Assembly: GCA_026936325.1 (NCBI GenBank)
Contig: JAPTHN010000006.1
Location: 28,909,296 to 28,973,295, forward strand
Source: Platynereis dumerilii
Lineage: Eukaryota > Annelida > Polychaeta > Phyllodocida > Nereididae
DNA length: 64,000 bases
Reading direction: 5' to 3'
Shown here: positions 1 to 13,640 of the stretch, piece after piece
Numbering within the stretch: the first letter of the stretch is position 1
Layout of the letters: each line of letters starts with the position of its first letter
Program-made: the position numbers and the translations under genes
Notes under the pieces: model-generated
The model's input: the letters and a program-made list of their open reading frames with translations, nothing else
Database searches by the model: none
Told to the model about the DNA's origin: nothing

Positions 1-462
1 GGACGAACCCTTTCTGAAATCCAAGGCCCAATTGTGGAAAGTGAATATTTAGAAGAACTGTCTGTGAAGAGTGATTTCGGTTATCGACACCCTGTCAGCA
101 TGGGATCACTGCAAGCTAATTTCGGACCTTCAAGAAGGTTTGTGTCTTTCCAGACATGCTTGTTACCGATTCAACTTCGCGATAAGATGTTGGTCGAGAG
201 GGATTCTTTCAAGGTAGAAAATGGTGAATTCACTGTGAGAAAGAGGGTAGCTGATCACCTGAAGGTCAATTTGATTATTCGTGAAAATGAATATGTAATA
301 ACCAAAAACGGAGATGCCATCATATGTGTTCCAGAAAAAGAATCCACCTCCATGACAAGAGGAAGTGTTCAAGGAGCTGCACCAATATTCAGATACTCAC
401 TCTATGTCATCACAATGTGTTTCAAACTACTCTACAGTATTTCCAGAATTTTGCACATTTAA
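1..462 (+). CDS. Partial ORF, 3' end of an unrecognised protein
   Basis: The frame is open from the first base of the window to a TAA at 460-462, about 153 codons, so the true start lies outside. Residues up to about codon 120 look coding: Lys/Glu-rich, with phrases such as YLEELSVKSDFGYRHP and KVNLIIRENEYVITKNGD and little low complexity. The last 30 residues are hydrophobic (RYSLYVITMCFKLLYSISR) and could be a C-terminal membrane segment or intron read-through. I recognise no domain. The following sequence to about 1200 has an AATAAA at 1189-1194 that could be its poly(A) signal. It may instead be an internal exon or an old insertion. Moderate to low confidence. Confidence 0.4.
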   Translation, partial: GRTLSEIQGPIVESEYLEELSVKSDFGYRHPVSMGSLQANFGPSRRFVSFQTCLLPIQLRDKMLVERDSFKVENGEFTVRKRVADHLKVNLIIRENEYVITKNGDAIICVPEKESTSMTRGSVQGAAPIFRYSLYVITMCFKLLYSISRILHI

Positions 463-1853
463 AACATTCATTATCCATCCAAAAACTGTTAATCCTTTAA
501 ATTTGCTTCATTGATAGAACATGACGTCATGCTGAAGCTGGTTGGGGATCGTCCTTGTGTTTGGTTGTTAAAGTCACAAAACTATTATATTAATATTTTG
601 TAATTTCTGGCCCGAGTCAGATAAGCCTCGCCTTTATTTGGGGCCTCCGCTGAGAAATGAATTAACAAACAAACAAACAAGCAAACAAAACCAAACCGAG
701 GTTTATTATTAATTAGCCAGAAATAATTACCTTAAGCCTGTACATGTTATTGCGCTGCCCTGGGGGTGCCCCCCCTTGGGCAAGTCCTTGGTTTCGTAAG
801 CAAGCTTTTTTGCACACACTGAAATGTTAACATTATTGCCCCAATTTTCTGTAAAAGCTACTGGGCACCTGCCACTACTTTCAGAGCCCTTCTTCACTGT
901 ATGTTACGTTACTGTCATAAAGTTTGTCCCCGAATCTTTAAACTAACATTTAGTGCCTTTATTGTGACATTTTGAAAGTATTTCTTGCCCAGTTCTACAC
1001 ACACACTCCCCCAGTGTGGCTATGGCTGCATTAGCCTGGTCTCCTGGCCTGTATGCATTCACATAGCAGGGCACAGGACTATGGCTGCATCACAGTCATC
1101 ATTGAGGGGGGGGCACTCGCTTTCAATTCAGTGAAATTTGTTTTACAGCTTTTTGGGTTCCTATGACATAGTGGGGCTCTACTGGACTAATAAAATGAAT
1201 TGAACTCACTTAATTCTGAAAAACATGCAATTGTGTTGATTGGTATTGTTTCATATCACCCCAATGTTGTGAATTTACCAGTTTGTGTTATTTTAATGCA
1301 AGTTGAATTCTATGTAGAATTGGCAGATCTAATCTTTAATTTCAAATATAAGTACAATGATTTTTTTTACTTGATCTGTGCAGTTGGTCTATGTCAGTGC
1401 TTGCTTGTACTCAATTAATCTCAACAGGAAGTTTATTGAAAGTGGTGCAATCATATTACAAATCTAATGGACAATATTTCATGTGACATGTTATTTACTA
1501 TTAGCTGACAATGATAAGAAAGCCTAAAGAAAAACATACCTTAATTCCTGTTCACATATCAAGTATTCCCTTAGAAGTGAAAAAAGCAGGTCAGCATATA
1601 CTTTATACTTCAAGAATGTCCATTTATCACATGGAACTAGGTGTGAGAAACATGAAACACCTTGTAGCAGTCCTGTTTGATGTTAACTGTAAAAGTTAGC
1701 TGTTATCAACAACTTGTTTATACTAAATTTGTCCTAAAAGCATCCTAGTGCCAGCTAGATCCTGTGTTTACAAATTCGGTAGAAAGAATGCAGGAAGGAA
1801 GGAAGAAAAGAAGGAAGGAATGAACAAAGGAATGAAAAAAGGCATGAAGGGAG
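463..1853. other. Non-coding flank of the first ORF
   Basis: No convincing gene is seen. The stretch holds a short CAAACAAA-rich tract at about 665-690 next to a GC-rich phrase (GGGGCCTCCGCTG), which looks like the tail of a retroposed repeat. It also has a small GGGGGTGCCCCCC hairpin near 763, an AATAAA at 1189-1194, and a GGAA/GGAAT low-complexity run at about 1793-1853. Confidence 0.5.
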
Positions 1854-1861
1854 GAATGTAG

Positions 1862-1975
1862 GGCATAATCACGAAATAAGCCCCGCACCTCTGACGGAAT
1901 GAGTGGCAGCCTATGCTTTTCAATGGTCTCGCTCATTCCGTTATCGGAGGGCGGGGGCTATTTCGTGATTATGCC
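1862..1975. mobile_element. 114-bp hairpin MITE with 8-bp target duplication
   Basis: The ends are inverted: GGCATAATCACGAAATA at the left and its complement TATTTCGTGATTATGCC at the right. A second inverted block (CGGAATGAG / CTCATTCCG) lies inside, so the whole unit folds into one hairpin. The 8 bases GAATGTAG lie immediately on both sides (1854-1861 and 1976-1983), an exact target-site duplication. An 8-bp duplication with GG termini fits hAT or Merlin kin. It carries no coding capacity. It landed inside a GGAA-rich tract. Confidence 0.85.
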
Positions 1976-2006
1976 GAATGTAGTGGGGGAAGGAAGGGAA
2001 GGCCTC

Positions 2007-2041
2007 GAGATAGATAGACAGATAGATAGACAGCTAAACAC

Positions 2042-2075
<34 letters not shown>
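2007..2075. repeat. (GATA)n microsatellite
   Basis: Imperfect GATA repeats (with GACA variants) become pure from about 2042 to 2075. Simple repeat with no visible gene. Confidence 0.95.
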
Positions 2076-5000
2076 GCAAGAGCAGTGTTGCCAATCGTAA
2101 ATAAGAGAGCAATAACAAGCTGGTAAATTACTCCTGGGCAGAAAGACAGGAGAGTAAAATCAAAGACAGGTGGATAGTTTGGGTCAGTGGGATGGCCAGG
2201 AAATGTGTATTTAGCCAAGACAGCAGTGATCCTGTGAGCCAAGATTTGACTGAAATATTACACAGAGGGATATACACTAACTACGGATACATGTGTGATT
2301 CACCCTTAGGACTCAGTCCGGGCAGCGCATCAATCACCGGTTTCCGGTTATGACATTTCTAGTTGGTTACTGCACTGTAGTGAAGGATGCATAGTTATTG
2401 GATTGATGATAATCATAAAACTACACAGAAAATTGGAGAACTGAACCCGGAGAACTAACCATTTTCATTTCTTGTAAAAATCAAAGACAAATTATATTCA
2501 AAACCACAAATAGTTTCTTTTTTGACGCATATTTTATATACATTGTATTGTTAGTGATAAGACACCATGTCCTAACAACATTCTTTATACGAATTATTTC
2601 AGAAAAAGTGTATTCAGAGTTTGCTTGTTCCCATACACTGGGTCTGATTTTATTGCATATATATAGCTAATTCCAGATATTCGATGTTTCGTAAACCCAC
2701 GACATGCAGTTATTTTCATTACTAAAAAGTTTATAGCCCAATATATCTGTTGTTGATATATTTAGATGCTTACATTATACAGCACCGTACGCGCAATCCA
2801 TTTTTGGTTCAAAAGACAAAGTTTTCCAAGATAGATGTTAAATGTAGGACCATGAGAACACTGGCCATTGACTTAATCACTCATGCAGCCATACATCTGT
2901 TTAATGGGCCAATATGTTTTCTACCCATGGAGAGACAGACAGTCCGACAAAATGATGCATGTTTGAGGGAGACTAAATGGCCAAATTACAGTTAAGCTCT
3001 TCCAAAATGCACTAATTTTGCAGATGACTTTCATTTTCGAGTTCCTGACAATTGAATATTTCAAAGACTAAAATAATTCAGAGATAATTCTAACCTCTGA
3101 CCCTTTGGACACTATGAGCAATTATAAAATTAGCAACTACACAAAAGTCCTGTCCTGAATAATTGATTTAACAATAGGTCTCACTCCAAGAGGGTTAGAA
3201 TGTTGTAATTATTTAATCAATTATGAAAATTAGCCTTGTTAAAGTTTGGTTAGGTTGGCATTCATGCTTGAAAGAACACAATATGTTGACTTGTGAAAGC
3301 GCTACAACAATTTTCTCAAGGACTTTGATCAAAATTCATTGAGTGTTAATAATTATCATCTCCTTAAGGATGCTAAATGCAACACAACCTATATTGGCAT
3401 GACCATTTTTTGTGCAAAGGGTTAGGCCTATTGGGGAATTAGAATAAATATTATACACGTGGGTCAAAATTTTGCAAAGTTGAAATTCTTGTCCTAGAGC
3501 AATTCACACGGACATGAATGTAGGCCTAACAAGGTTCAATATGGTCATTTGTTTCAGAGCAACATATCAGCAAAATATTTGGCACAGGAAATGTGTGGCA
3601 GATAACTTTTATCCCTTCCAAAAATTGAATGAAAAGTGCCCTACCCCCCTGAAAATGGCCTGTCTCCACTAGCATTTTCCTTGACAAATCACTTCAAATA
3701 ATTTTCCTTGTTACCTTAATCCACCTCATTTGTACCTCAAATTGGACCTTGACCAACACCCTTTCAAATTCCAAAACCAATGGCTTGACTTATATTGTTA
3801 CTCAACAACAGGGGGCTCTTGTGTCTTTGTCTCCAATGTCATGTCATTAACGTCACACCCAATGATTTTTTTCACAAAAAATCAACCGACAACCATTATT
3901 TTATACCACTTTAATTTTCATGGCCTTTAGGAACCCTAGAAGCTGACTGAATCATCCGCAAGTCCACAAACTGCACGGAATATAGATAATTACACTATTT
4001 ATAGCAACATGTCAGTTGTCCTACCTTGCTTTATCATTAACAAACGCCCTCCAGGTTAATTTTGGCAATGTCATCTGGACAAAAATCACTGTGGAACTTT
4101 GCTTTGGTGTACATAAGTCTTAATGTAAGCCAAGATTGACATCATATAATGTATTCACTGGTTCAAGGAAATATTTGTTTAAAATTGTCATTAACGTCAC
4201 ATGTCATTAACGAACATGGTTTTTATAAACTATGTGTGATACTAATTAATGGCAGTTTTGGTGTTATCACTCTAAAATCCCAATGGAAGTGACACTAGTC
4301 ATTGGCAAACATGTCACAAGCATTTTGGAAGTCCTGATTTATTTACACAGTTGCAGCAGTATACCACTTCAGTTCTAAAGGTTCCTTGGTGCAGCATACG
4401 TATAAAATTTCTTGAATTTTTCCAAAATTTTTTGCACTTATGATATTTTGCTAACTTATATGCAACTGCATGCAGTAGTAAGAGGCTCAGGAGCAATTTA
4501 AACCGCCGTTAGTGTCCTAAACATCATATTTTGTCATCAACTTCACAGATTCACTGATCAGAAATAGCTAATTTTGGGGCGTTTATTGCTTGATTTGAAG
4601 TTAAATAAGTGTTGTACAGGATCTTTTTCCACAGGAATCATTTGGCATGTGTACAATTAAGTAATTAAACAGAATTTGGTGTGCAGAAATCAAGTAGTGC
4701 GCATGAAAGAAAAACTGAATGGAAGTGTACAAAAAATGAAACATGCAATTATTTGCTGTTTATTTTCATCTTGGTTGTTGTCAGGCAGATAGCAGTACTG
4801 TTTTTTTTCATATGATTGTTCTGTCTGTACCTCATACTCCCTCTGTATTGGTCCAGGTGATGTGATTGTGTGAATTATACGGGGTTTTTAAAGCATAATG
4901 TTAATGATGCCTAAAAGCATTACTCCGGTATTTACCTCCACTGCGCTAAAAACTGTGCCTCCTGACCCTTAGTAATCAAAGCATGGAAAAAGTGGTGTTG

Positions 5001-5822
5001 CAAAATGACCAAGCAAATGGAACTCAGTAAGGCTTGAATTGCTAACTACATCTACGAACTAGGTGTCTTATAATTGTGATTAATTGGGAAATGCAAATTC
5101 CTTGCTTTTATTCAGAATAAATTTGTAGGAGGTCATGGATTTTTCCTCACATAAATTTATTTTATCAACCATGCAACCATGAAAAGCAACAAGAACTCTT
5201 TTTGGTTAGCTGCACTATCTGCCCGGTCAAAAGCAGCCGACGCATCAACCAACCAAGCAACACACAAAGATCCAACAATCAACCAACCTATCCCTCTGCT
5301 AACAAATGCACACTGTTAAATATTTTGCATAGAGGTACAGAAGATTCTGTAAGGCTACAGAAAAATCTGTTGGATAACTGCCAGTTCAGTAATGCTTACA
5401 GTTCGTGCTCTGTTGGCACACATTTCTGCAATCAGCTTAATTACATAATTATCTGTACAAGGACTGGCTTCTAACAGCATATGTACAGATGTCAGTGAAA
5501 TGCCTCATCCACTGTTACTGAGGTGTTGTTGTATCACAATTTGTTAATCTCTGTCATAGTTTTTAAATCTCACCTCTGAATAGAAACACAAAAAGGATAA
5601 TGAAATAAGTTATGAAGGAACTCATTTGTATTTCTCAATCCAGACACCTGATCACAGAGAAAGGTAAGATATAATTCTTTATTTTAGAGAGAGGTGTATG
5701 ATAGGTAAATGCAATTTGTTAGATTTACCTTGTGATAAGGCAAGTGTAAATTTGTGGGTGCAGGCACTTAAATGAAGCTTTGAAATATGATGTGAAAGAT
5801 GTGTATGTAACCAATCAACAAA
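2076..5822. other. Intergenic stretch with an iterated GTCATTAACG motif
   Basis: AT-rich, with no ORF that looks coding. The motif GTCATTAACG recurs at about 3843, 4190 and 4203, with related forms near 4030. Two of these copies continue as GTCATTAACGTCAC. This may be the remains of a DNA element with repeated subterminal motifs, but no clear inverted ends were found. Confidence 0.4.
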
Positions 5823-6500
5823 GGGGAGACCGGGGTAAGTTGTTCCACCCAATGTTGGAGAGAAATAAAAAACAAAACAACTAAAGAAGGCGATAACACT
5901 ATGTGCCCATTACTATGTTACATGACTTAACCTGGAAAATATAATACTGCAATAAGGTTCTATCAAATATTAACTTTATTGTTGAAAACTTGATGTCCTG
6001 AGGATGGACAATAATATTTCTCAATTGCACAATATTATTGGCATTTAGGTGACGTCTCTCCAGCTTAGTGCCGATGGTAGGAAGTAGGCCAATCTGACAT
6101 TTTGGGTTGTCAGATTTAATCTAGGATTTTTGGCAACTTATTTTTTATTTCATATATTTTCACTATTGGATATAACTTGCCTTAGGCATGATGTGATATA
6201 ATTGAGACAAAAAAGATTGTTCAATGCGACTTTCAAAAAAACTTATAATTCTTGACGGTGTTTGCCACGTTTTGCTTTGTTTGGGTAAACAGCATCAATT
6301 TTTGATGAGTATAAGTTTGGAGGAACGACACCTTGTTGGTCATTTGGCACATTTTTACCCACCTCAGGACAAGTTGTGCCACATTCACTACTTTTTATTT
6401 ATGCATAACTATGATCATGTCACTTGTCATCTGTCTTGAAACTTGCCTAAATTGTGCATGGGGGAAAAAAAAAATTGGGACAACTTGCCCTTACCTCCCC
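5823..6500. mobile_element. Non-autonomous TIR element, GGGGAG...AAGTTGT ends
   Basis: The left end reads GGGGAGACCGGGGTAAGTTG. The complement of the right end reads GGGGAGGTAAGGGCAAGTTG, a degenerate terminal inverted repeat. Internal copies such as GGACAAGTTGTGCCAC near 6368 echo the end motif. No transposase frame is present. The architecture resembles the better preserved elements at 13641-14569 and 17075-17994. Confidence 0.5.
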
Positions 6501-8339
6501 AACCCGAGGAAAATAAAATAAAGACATAAGAAACAATGCATGTTTGAGCTATAATGCTGTTGTAACTTAGTTCCCTGCCTCCTTGTCCAACAAGAAAACT
6601 TGGCATCAAAACTATAATTGATTTCTGACTTAAATGGTTTTTTCTCTTCTATGAATTATTGAAAATTTGGTATATCCATAAATTTGCTTATGTAAAAATT
6701 TGGATACTCTTGCATATTGACTTTCTGACTGATATTTTTGAAAAGCAGAAGCAATTATTTAGCAATGAAAGACATTTGCTGGTTAATTTGTTAACTTCTT
6801 TGGGTCAATATAAATCTATTGTATTAGAGGACTGTTTAATCACTTAAATACCAAAACTATTATTTTATAAGTATCATTTCGATCACAGTCAAAGCAGGCC
6901 TAGCCTATTTAATTTATTGGGTTTGGTTGATGAGAGAACAGAAGAGTTAATATGTAACTCATTTGTAAGATAATTGTAGTTGTGTAGAATATGTCTTATA
7001 CATTACAATAATTTATCTTTTCAGAGATTCATCAGAAATGCCAATGGAAATGGATGATCAAGGCCTCTTCTCCTGTATCTATGTACTTGGAAGAGGATGT
7101 AGGAATAAGGCAAAAGGAACAATGTAATTGCTGGTCAACATAGATCCAGGTGACCCGCCCAGTATGGAAATTGAACCCAGGATCTTACTTAGCTCCTTGG
7201 ACCAGAAATAACAACAACACAAAAGAAACTTACAGATGTTATGATTATTTCGTCATAAGTCCTAATGTCATCCAATTAATGATTAGTACATCGCATGATT
7301 ATTGAGAGTGAATATGTACAGTTTTTAAGAAATTGTATAAATAACCAGAATTCATAGTAGCTTACAAGACGTCTCTTGAAATAAAGTCTGATACAATAGA
7401 TTTGTGTGACATGATCAATGTATGATTCTGCATTTTGAGGTATATTTATAAAGATGTAAACATGTTAATCGTGCTGAAAGATGATTTCATAAGAAATTAA
7501 AAATGCTATGGAGCATGTGAATCTCATCAAAATTAATAGCGTGCATGTCTGTACAGTCGGAAATTTGGCTTATAGAGTTATACATAATTATGTATACCTT
7601 CTATTATCATCACTAGCATAACACCCGTGAAGACATGTATGTGAGGAGGGGGAAAATAGAGGGTGTATTGTGACTGCCTGCAGTTAGATTATGAAAAAAC
7701 ATCACTTCAGCTTCTGTGAGTGTAAGTTGAACATCAAACCCAGCTAAGGGCATTGTAGAGGATAGAAAAGCAGGTTGCAAGATTTCATAGCTGGGCAATA
7801 AGTAGTTATGTTGGAGTAGCGTAAGGGGTCCGTGAATTAATAGTATGATGATGCATCTTAAGAATGGCAAGGCTGATGTCACTACTGGAAAATGAGCTTG
7901 CAGCCGAGTATATTTTGAAGCCATGTGTTTTGCAAAATTAGTGATTGATGTCAAATTATTCCAGAAAGTGATTTTATTTTCTCTCCATATCAATGATTTT
8001 GGCTCTTCCTCGGTTTTAACGTCTGCTAAAAACATTTTGGCATCAGAGAATAAATGAATTTTATGGTACTTTTGGCAACAACTATTCCTACTACTTACAC
8101 TGGGTACACAACACATGTTTTGGGTTCTACCATGAATTTTTGCTTGATATGTAACAAACTAATCCATCAGAACTTAAAGTTGGTTGCATAACAATCAAGG
8201 AATTAATCAAACAGCAACAGCAAAGGCAGTTGACTGATTGGTTACAGTCTCTTGCTCCACTGGAAGTCTGTACAAATATTGTTTACAAAAGATACTTTTA
8301 TTTCCCTTATTTTAATAGAAACTTTATTATAAATGAGCT
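6501..8339. other. Intergenic stretch, no supported gene
   Basis: AT-rich sequence. A short minus-strand tRNA-like piece near 7140-7195 (B-box-like GGGTTCAATTTCC) is probably a SINE fragment. A 167-codon minus-strand ORF at 7613-8116 has no recognisable domain and is not called as a gene. Confidence 0.4.
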
Positions 8340-8535
8340 CATTCAGCAGTTGGGTGACAGAAGGGTTAAGTGAACAGTCAAGAGCAAAATCTCAGCTGGA
8401 TGTCGTTTGGTTGAGATGTTATATTGGTGGCCCCTCATATCAGTGTCTGTGCTTGGCAAGAAAAAGATCGCTCAGATGGTTCTTTCTTTCTATCTTTCTA
8501 TCTTCCTATCTATCTAGCTATCTATCTATCCATCT
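8340..8535 (+). mobile_element. SINE copy with TATC tail (5' truncated)
   Basis: The body GAGCAAAATCTCAGCTGGATGTCGTT, followed by TATCAGTGTCTGTGCTTGGCAAG, matches the copy at 16770-17049 closely. It ends in a TTTC/TATC tail (8478-8533). The tRNA-like head is missing here. Moderate to good confidence from the match between the two copies. Confidence 0.7.
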
Positions 8536-8978
8536 GTGGTTGGTTTATGCATTTGAGCTTTTTTGGACCGCAATGCAATGCCTTTGAATGATGCTCAATT
8601 AAAAGGTTAAAATTTTATTTTAAATAATGAAAAATGCTATTTTTAGCTTAAAGTAGGACAAAAGCACTAAAAAGGCCGAGACATCAATTTTAACAGTAGA
8701 AATGCAAATAAGGTGTCAATAAAAGCACTTTTTAAAAATTTTGGTCTGTGTGTTTTCTTCTCGCCCAGTAAGATGCCAAAAATGGCTCAGTTTCCACCAA
8801 GACCCATGGAACAGATATTTTAATTCAAAAAGGTGCCCCCAGCATCATATAGTGCTACTTCTCTTCTTCATTCGACTTTTTTTTTTATATTGGTGTTTTT
8901 ATCATATTTTCAACTAAAAAAACAATTTTCAATATTAAAGATACAAACATTAAAAAACATTTTTTATCAATCTGTTTG

Positions 8979-9086
<108 letters not shown>

Positions 9087-9806
9087 ATGATTACAAATAA
9101 TTTTCCATCTTATGGATTCTAAAGGTCTTGCAAGGTCTATTTGCTGACTTTTGTCCTTGGCTCAGTAATTTTGTTTAAAGTCCTACAGTGCTTGTGCTAA
9201 AATTAGTAATAATATATAGAGCTTAATAATAATATAAACCCCATTCTATAAACAGATTTATGTTCGTTTTCATGAACTGACAAAAAAAATAAAACTAACA
9301 ATCTCAGTTTCTGTATTTGTGACACCTTTCACAAGTCATTGATATATAACTGGTAATTCTGTGAGCTTACTGAAAAAGTCTCAATCATTACTGTCAAAAT
9401 GCCTGTATGATCACTGAAATTCCAGTACGCACACAAATATGTTTTCTGTGAACTTACAGATTGTTCTGGAAAAAAAATTTCCCGAAATGTCTGTAAATTG
9501 ACAATTATTTTTTAACAGTGCATGCATCACCATATATATCCACATCAAGAGAGGAATAAATGGTGATGGCCTTGTATTTTGATAGGATTGCAGGGCCTTT
9601 GACCATGGGGCGGCCTGGTCATTTCTGTTGTTTACTTTGAAAACTCTTGTTTCTCTCCATACACACATTAACCGCTGGGCTTGATGAAATACCCCTGAGT
9701 AAATAAATCGCAAAGTATAACAAACAAAGCAATCTGGATGGCCGACATTGCTTTATTGCGCACGGTCAATGTGGGTATTATTACTAATATATCAGTAAAA
9801 TATTAT

Positions 9807-9935
9807 ACAATTATGGACTTTGGTTGAGGTCAATATCAGGTTTTACGGACCTGACCGGTGATATTCACCGAGGTGTATATCACTAGGTCAGGTTCATAAA
9901 ACATGATATTGACCGAAACTGAAGTCCACAATTGT
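9807..9935. mobile_element. Hairpin MITE, about 129 bp
   Basis: The two halves are imperfect inverted copies: ACAATTATGGACTTTGGTT at the left and the complement ACAATTGTGGACTTCAGTT at the right. Both continue inward through GGTCAATATCA and ACCTGACC to a centre at about 9872. There is no coding capacity. No target duplication could be fixed. Confidence 0.75.
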
Positions 9936-12344
9936 TCCATGATTAAACACAAAAAAGCTGTTGTTCAGAAGCCTGAAGTCAGTTTTTGGTCAGTTTTTGT
10001 TTGCTCTGAACAACATCTTTTTGATGTATCTCATCATAAATCAGTTACTACTGAACTGTCACAAAAATGTTTTCATTTGCACACGCAAATTTTTGGAATC
10101 TAGAAGCAATGAACTCAGTGATACGTGTTTTTAATAATTTTATTTTAAAAGTTAAACACAAGCATATCGCCGAAAAACAGTCAAAATTGGGTCAATTTTT
10201 GTAAATACATGGATTATGTGATGTATAGTTCTTCTGGCAGCCCATTGGCTGACAGGCTGTGATGTCAAACTTGCATGGGGTTTTCCAGACCCAATTTTAA
10301 CTCTGACACTGTGTTGAAACTGTGACACTCAGTTTTGGTGGATTCACATTAACCAGAACCCGGGGAACTTGACCCAGTTTAAAACGACATCTCAGCTTGT
10401 GGTTAATTTACATAATATTATATTGCAATGCTAGAGAATAGTCATCTTTGACATCACACTTCAACAGCATAGAAGGGAATTGAGATTCCACGTAAATATG
10501 AATATGACGAGGACTGTAACTAACTGTCTATAAAAGGTATTCTACGTTTTGTATCAAACTCTGCAATAAAACATCTGTAAAAGCCTGTCATGAACAGTTG
10601 CATGTTGATGATCCATGATTGGGAGCAAGGCCCAGTTGCCATATGGCCATTGGTCTGTTTGGGATGACCCATGGTCAAACATGGTCACGCTTGAATGAGC
10701 AAAGGTCCTATTTTGACACGAGCCACAGTCACAGGTCATTGCTCACCATAACAGTGCTTGAAAAACCCTTGGAAACAGCAGGTGGGCCCATGGTGCTTGG
10801 TGCCATGGATTCTTTTCATTCATTGGCACTTATTCACCATTTCCGGAAATTAGATGAAACAGTGTGAATGCTGCCTTCCTATCTGTGCTGCATGCATGAT
10901 TTGCGTTTACAGATTGGCTATTTGATGTAACTCTTCAGTGGTAGGCCTTTATCAAAACATTATCTTCAAAATCTAATATTCCCGACCTCCTTTTAAGGTA
11001 GGCTTACTATCATCCCACCGCCTGTGACATTTTCACAACTAATTCACAAATTTAGGACCCTCTCAGATATATCTGGATCTGGCGCTTCAACATGTTCAAC
11101 TCTGCTGGATATATAGCCTACCGGTACATATAATATCATTTAGAAAATCCATAGGCGCCCCACTCACCGATTTTTTTCGAAAGGTGAGTGACACTAAGTC
11201 TTGCCTGAATTTTATAATCCAGATTTCATGCCATTCCAAATAACATACGCCTACACTGGAAGCATTGATTTTAAATTATGTTTATTTTATTATTTGCCAA
11301 AATTATTAACATCTTTACCTGAATTTTTAATATTTCCTGAATTTTTGGGTGGGCGAACAACCGAACGTCCGCTCTGCCTCCTCTCCTGTATGCCCCCAGA
11401 TCTATGCAAAAATCCATACATCCCTAATCCATGTGTTTTCAATCTTTCACATGAGTGTAACTAATTATGATGTCACATGACCTGATTGACCTGACACCTT
11501 TTGGTAGCACAATACATCAATAAGCAAAACATTGTGACCAGCCAAAATCATTGACCAAGCCCATAAACATTTGGAAGCTGTAATTATTTCCTATTGATGA
11601 GGACCAATTTACTGTTGGAGTGCCTTCAAACAGAATAATTGTGATTTTAACATTTCGTTATTTTTGAGTTATTGTCAGTTATGCCAAGTTATCAGTTATG
11701 CATGGCTCAGTTATTAATTCTCAATATGTGATTGACACATGAAAGAAACAATTATCAGGAAAAGTCAAGCATTTAATTACGGATTGATTCAAAATTCGAC
11801 AAAAAAATGTATCTAATATTTCCTCATCATAGCGTGATATTTCATGGTATAATTGTTACGGACATTGAAAAGAAAAAACATGTAAGCTTGTAAGTTCCAT
11901 GGACGTTTCATGCAGTAAGCTCCATGGATTGGTCAAAATAGGTCCAGGCTTGACGAAAAAGGGAGGAGGGTGTCGGACAATGGACATCGGTGTATCGGTG
12001 GCATCGGCCTCATTTGTTTGCGGAGGCAGAGGATGAATGTATGATGTTCTCTTTTTTTTGTATTTCACCAATTAATGTTATGTTCTTTGTCCGATTAGAG
12101 CAAAATATTTTCAGTTTGAGGCCTTTAGTTCTGTCTTTCTTCTTCATGTGATATCATCAACAAGATTTACAAAAAGTCAGACCGTCACAATTTAAATTGG
12201 CCTATAGATGTGTGGAAGTGTGTTATATGGAAAGTATATATATTATAAAGTATACAGAAATACTCAGCAAGAAATGTCACAACTTAATCTTGATGTCTAC
12301 AGCAAAAATATGTCTCAATATGATTGATAATTGAATGCTAATCA
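9936..12344. other. Intergenic stretch, no supported gene
   Basis: Only short ORFs without recognisable domains are present. A weak GC rise near 10600-10800 (CCCATGGTGCTTGG region) looks like repeat debris. I see nothing else to annotate. Confidence 0.4.
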
Positions 12345-12699
12345 CATGTATTGATCTCAGCCTTTGCTTTTTCTTCTTCTTTACAACAGATATAGCCATT
12401 CTTCACTGAGAGTCACTTGCACCTGGTTCAAATCAGTTAAAGCTCCCTCTTGTGCACAGAATTGTCCGAGACAATCTTCTTACTGCATTTCTCGGTTCAA
12501 TTTGTGCAAGGCAAAATTCTCAATTTCCTGGGTTTTGTGTGATTTGTGGTGCCTTTCTGCCTGAAGTATTGTCACTAATGAATAAAAATGTTCAACTGAG
12601 GTGTCTTCTTAAAAGGTAACATGTCCTATTTCAACAAGAGTTGATAGCAGGCAACAGTGTTGTTTCCATTCAGCTCATCGGGCAAAATTTTCTGTAATA

Positions 12700-13620
12700 C
12701 AGTTCTGCCCGAAAGTTTACAAACCACAATGCAAAATGACAAATTTCTCTATTTCCATGCATGTTATACAATGTAATGCATGCGAATAAGCACTTCTGAA
12801 CCATTAAAAATTCAATAGCAATGATTTTCTAAATCATAATCATTTAATTCAATTTTATGAAATTTTCAAAAGTTTACACACCCTCCTGTAATATCACATA
12901 TTTTCCCCTTTGAGATCAAGAACAGCCAACAGGATTTTACAACATTATTTCCAAAGTCCTCAGACTACATTAGCAGTGATTTTAATCCATTTTGCATCTC
13001 TGCCTTCGTTGCTGGTCTCTGCTGGGTCATGGCCTGATGTCGGTCTGTCTCGAATCAACCCATAATTCATCAATAATTTTCAAGTCTGGAGGGTGTTGAA
13101 CCACTCAAGAAGCTTTTCCCAACTGTCATTAAAAAATATATTGACAGGATTGGTGGCAGGTTTTGGATTATTGTCCTGTTGCTGCGACTTGTTTCATTCC
13201 GTTTCTTACTTCCACACTGAATCATTAATGTCGGTTCTCCTCCAAAATTCTCTGGAAATCAGTGATATTAAACAATTCATCAGTCTTGAAAATGTCTCTA
13301 GAGCTATTTGAACTGAAACAGCTGCAAAGCATTGAAAGTGCACCACCCTGGTTCTATTTGGCAATGATCTTCTTGTCATCGTAATTCTGAATAAACTCCT
13401 TGCAAAAACAGTGCAAGGGATTTTAATGATATAACACCTCGGCTAAGTCTCGTCCATCCAAAAACATTTTGGCAGATGGCTTGGTACTATTCAAACTGTT
13501 TCTGGTGTATTGCATCCAAGTTTGTCTCATAATCACACGCCCTCTGTTTGGAGGCAAGTCAATCAGGTATGCAAGTAAAATAGTACCACTCACAGAGTGA
13601 ACCAAGGGCAGATTTCACGA
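12700..13620 (-). mobile_element. Tc1/mariner-like remnant, left arm
   Basis: It starts after a TA with CAGTTCTGCCCGAAAGTTTA, a classic Tc1-type terminus. About 400 bases inward the minus strand encodes decayed transposase C-terminal phrases (KLLEWFNTLQ, then a VDSRQT-like motif). The frame is broken and only this 3' portion is recognisable. The right arm at 15541-16261 is its inverted partner. It cannot make an active transposase. Confidence 0.75.
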
Positions 13621-13640
13621 AAATTGCTCTCAGAGGGTAC

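Noticed and set aside
7613-8116. 167-codon minus-strand ORF with its own ATG
   Set aside because: No domain, mixed composition, no splice or neighbour support. Possible but not supportable as a gene.
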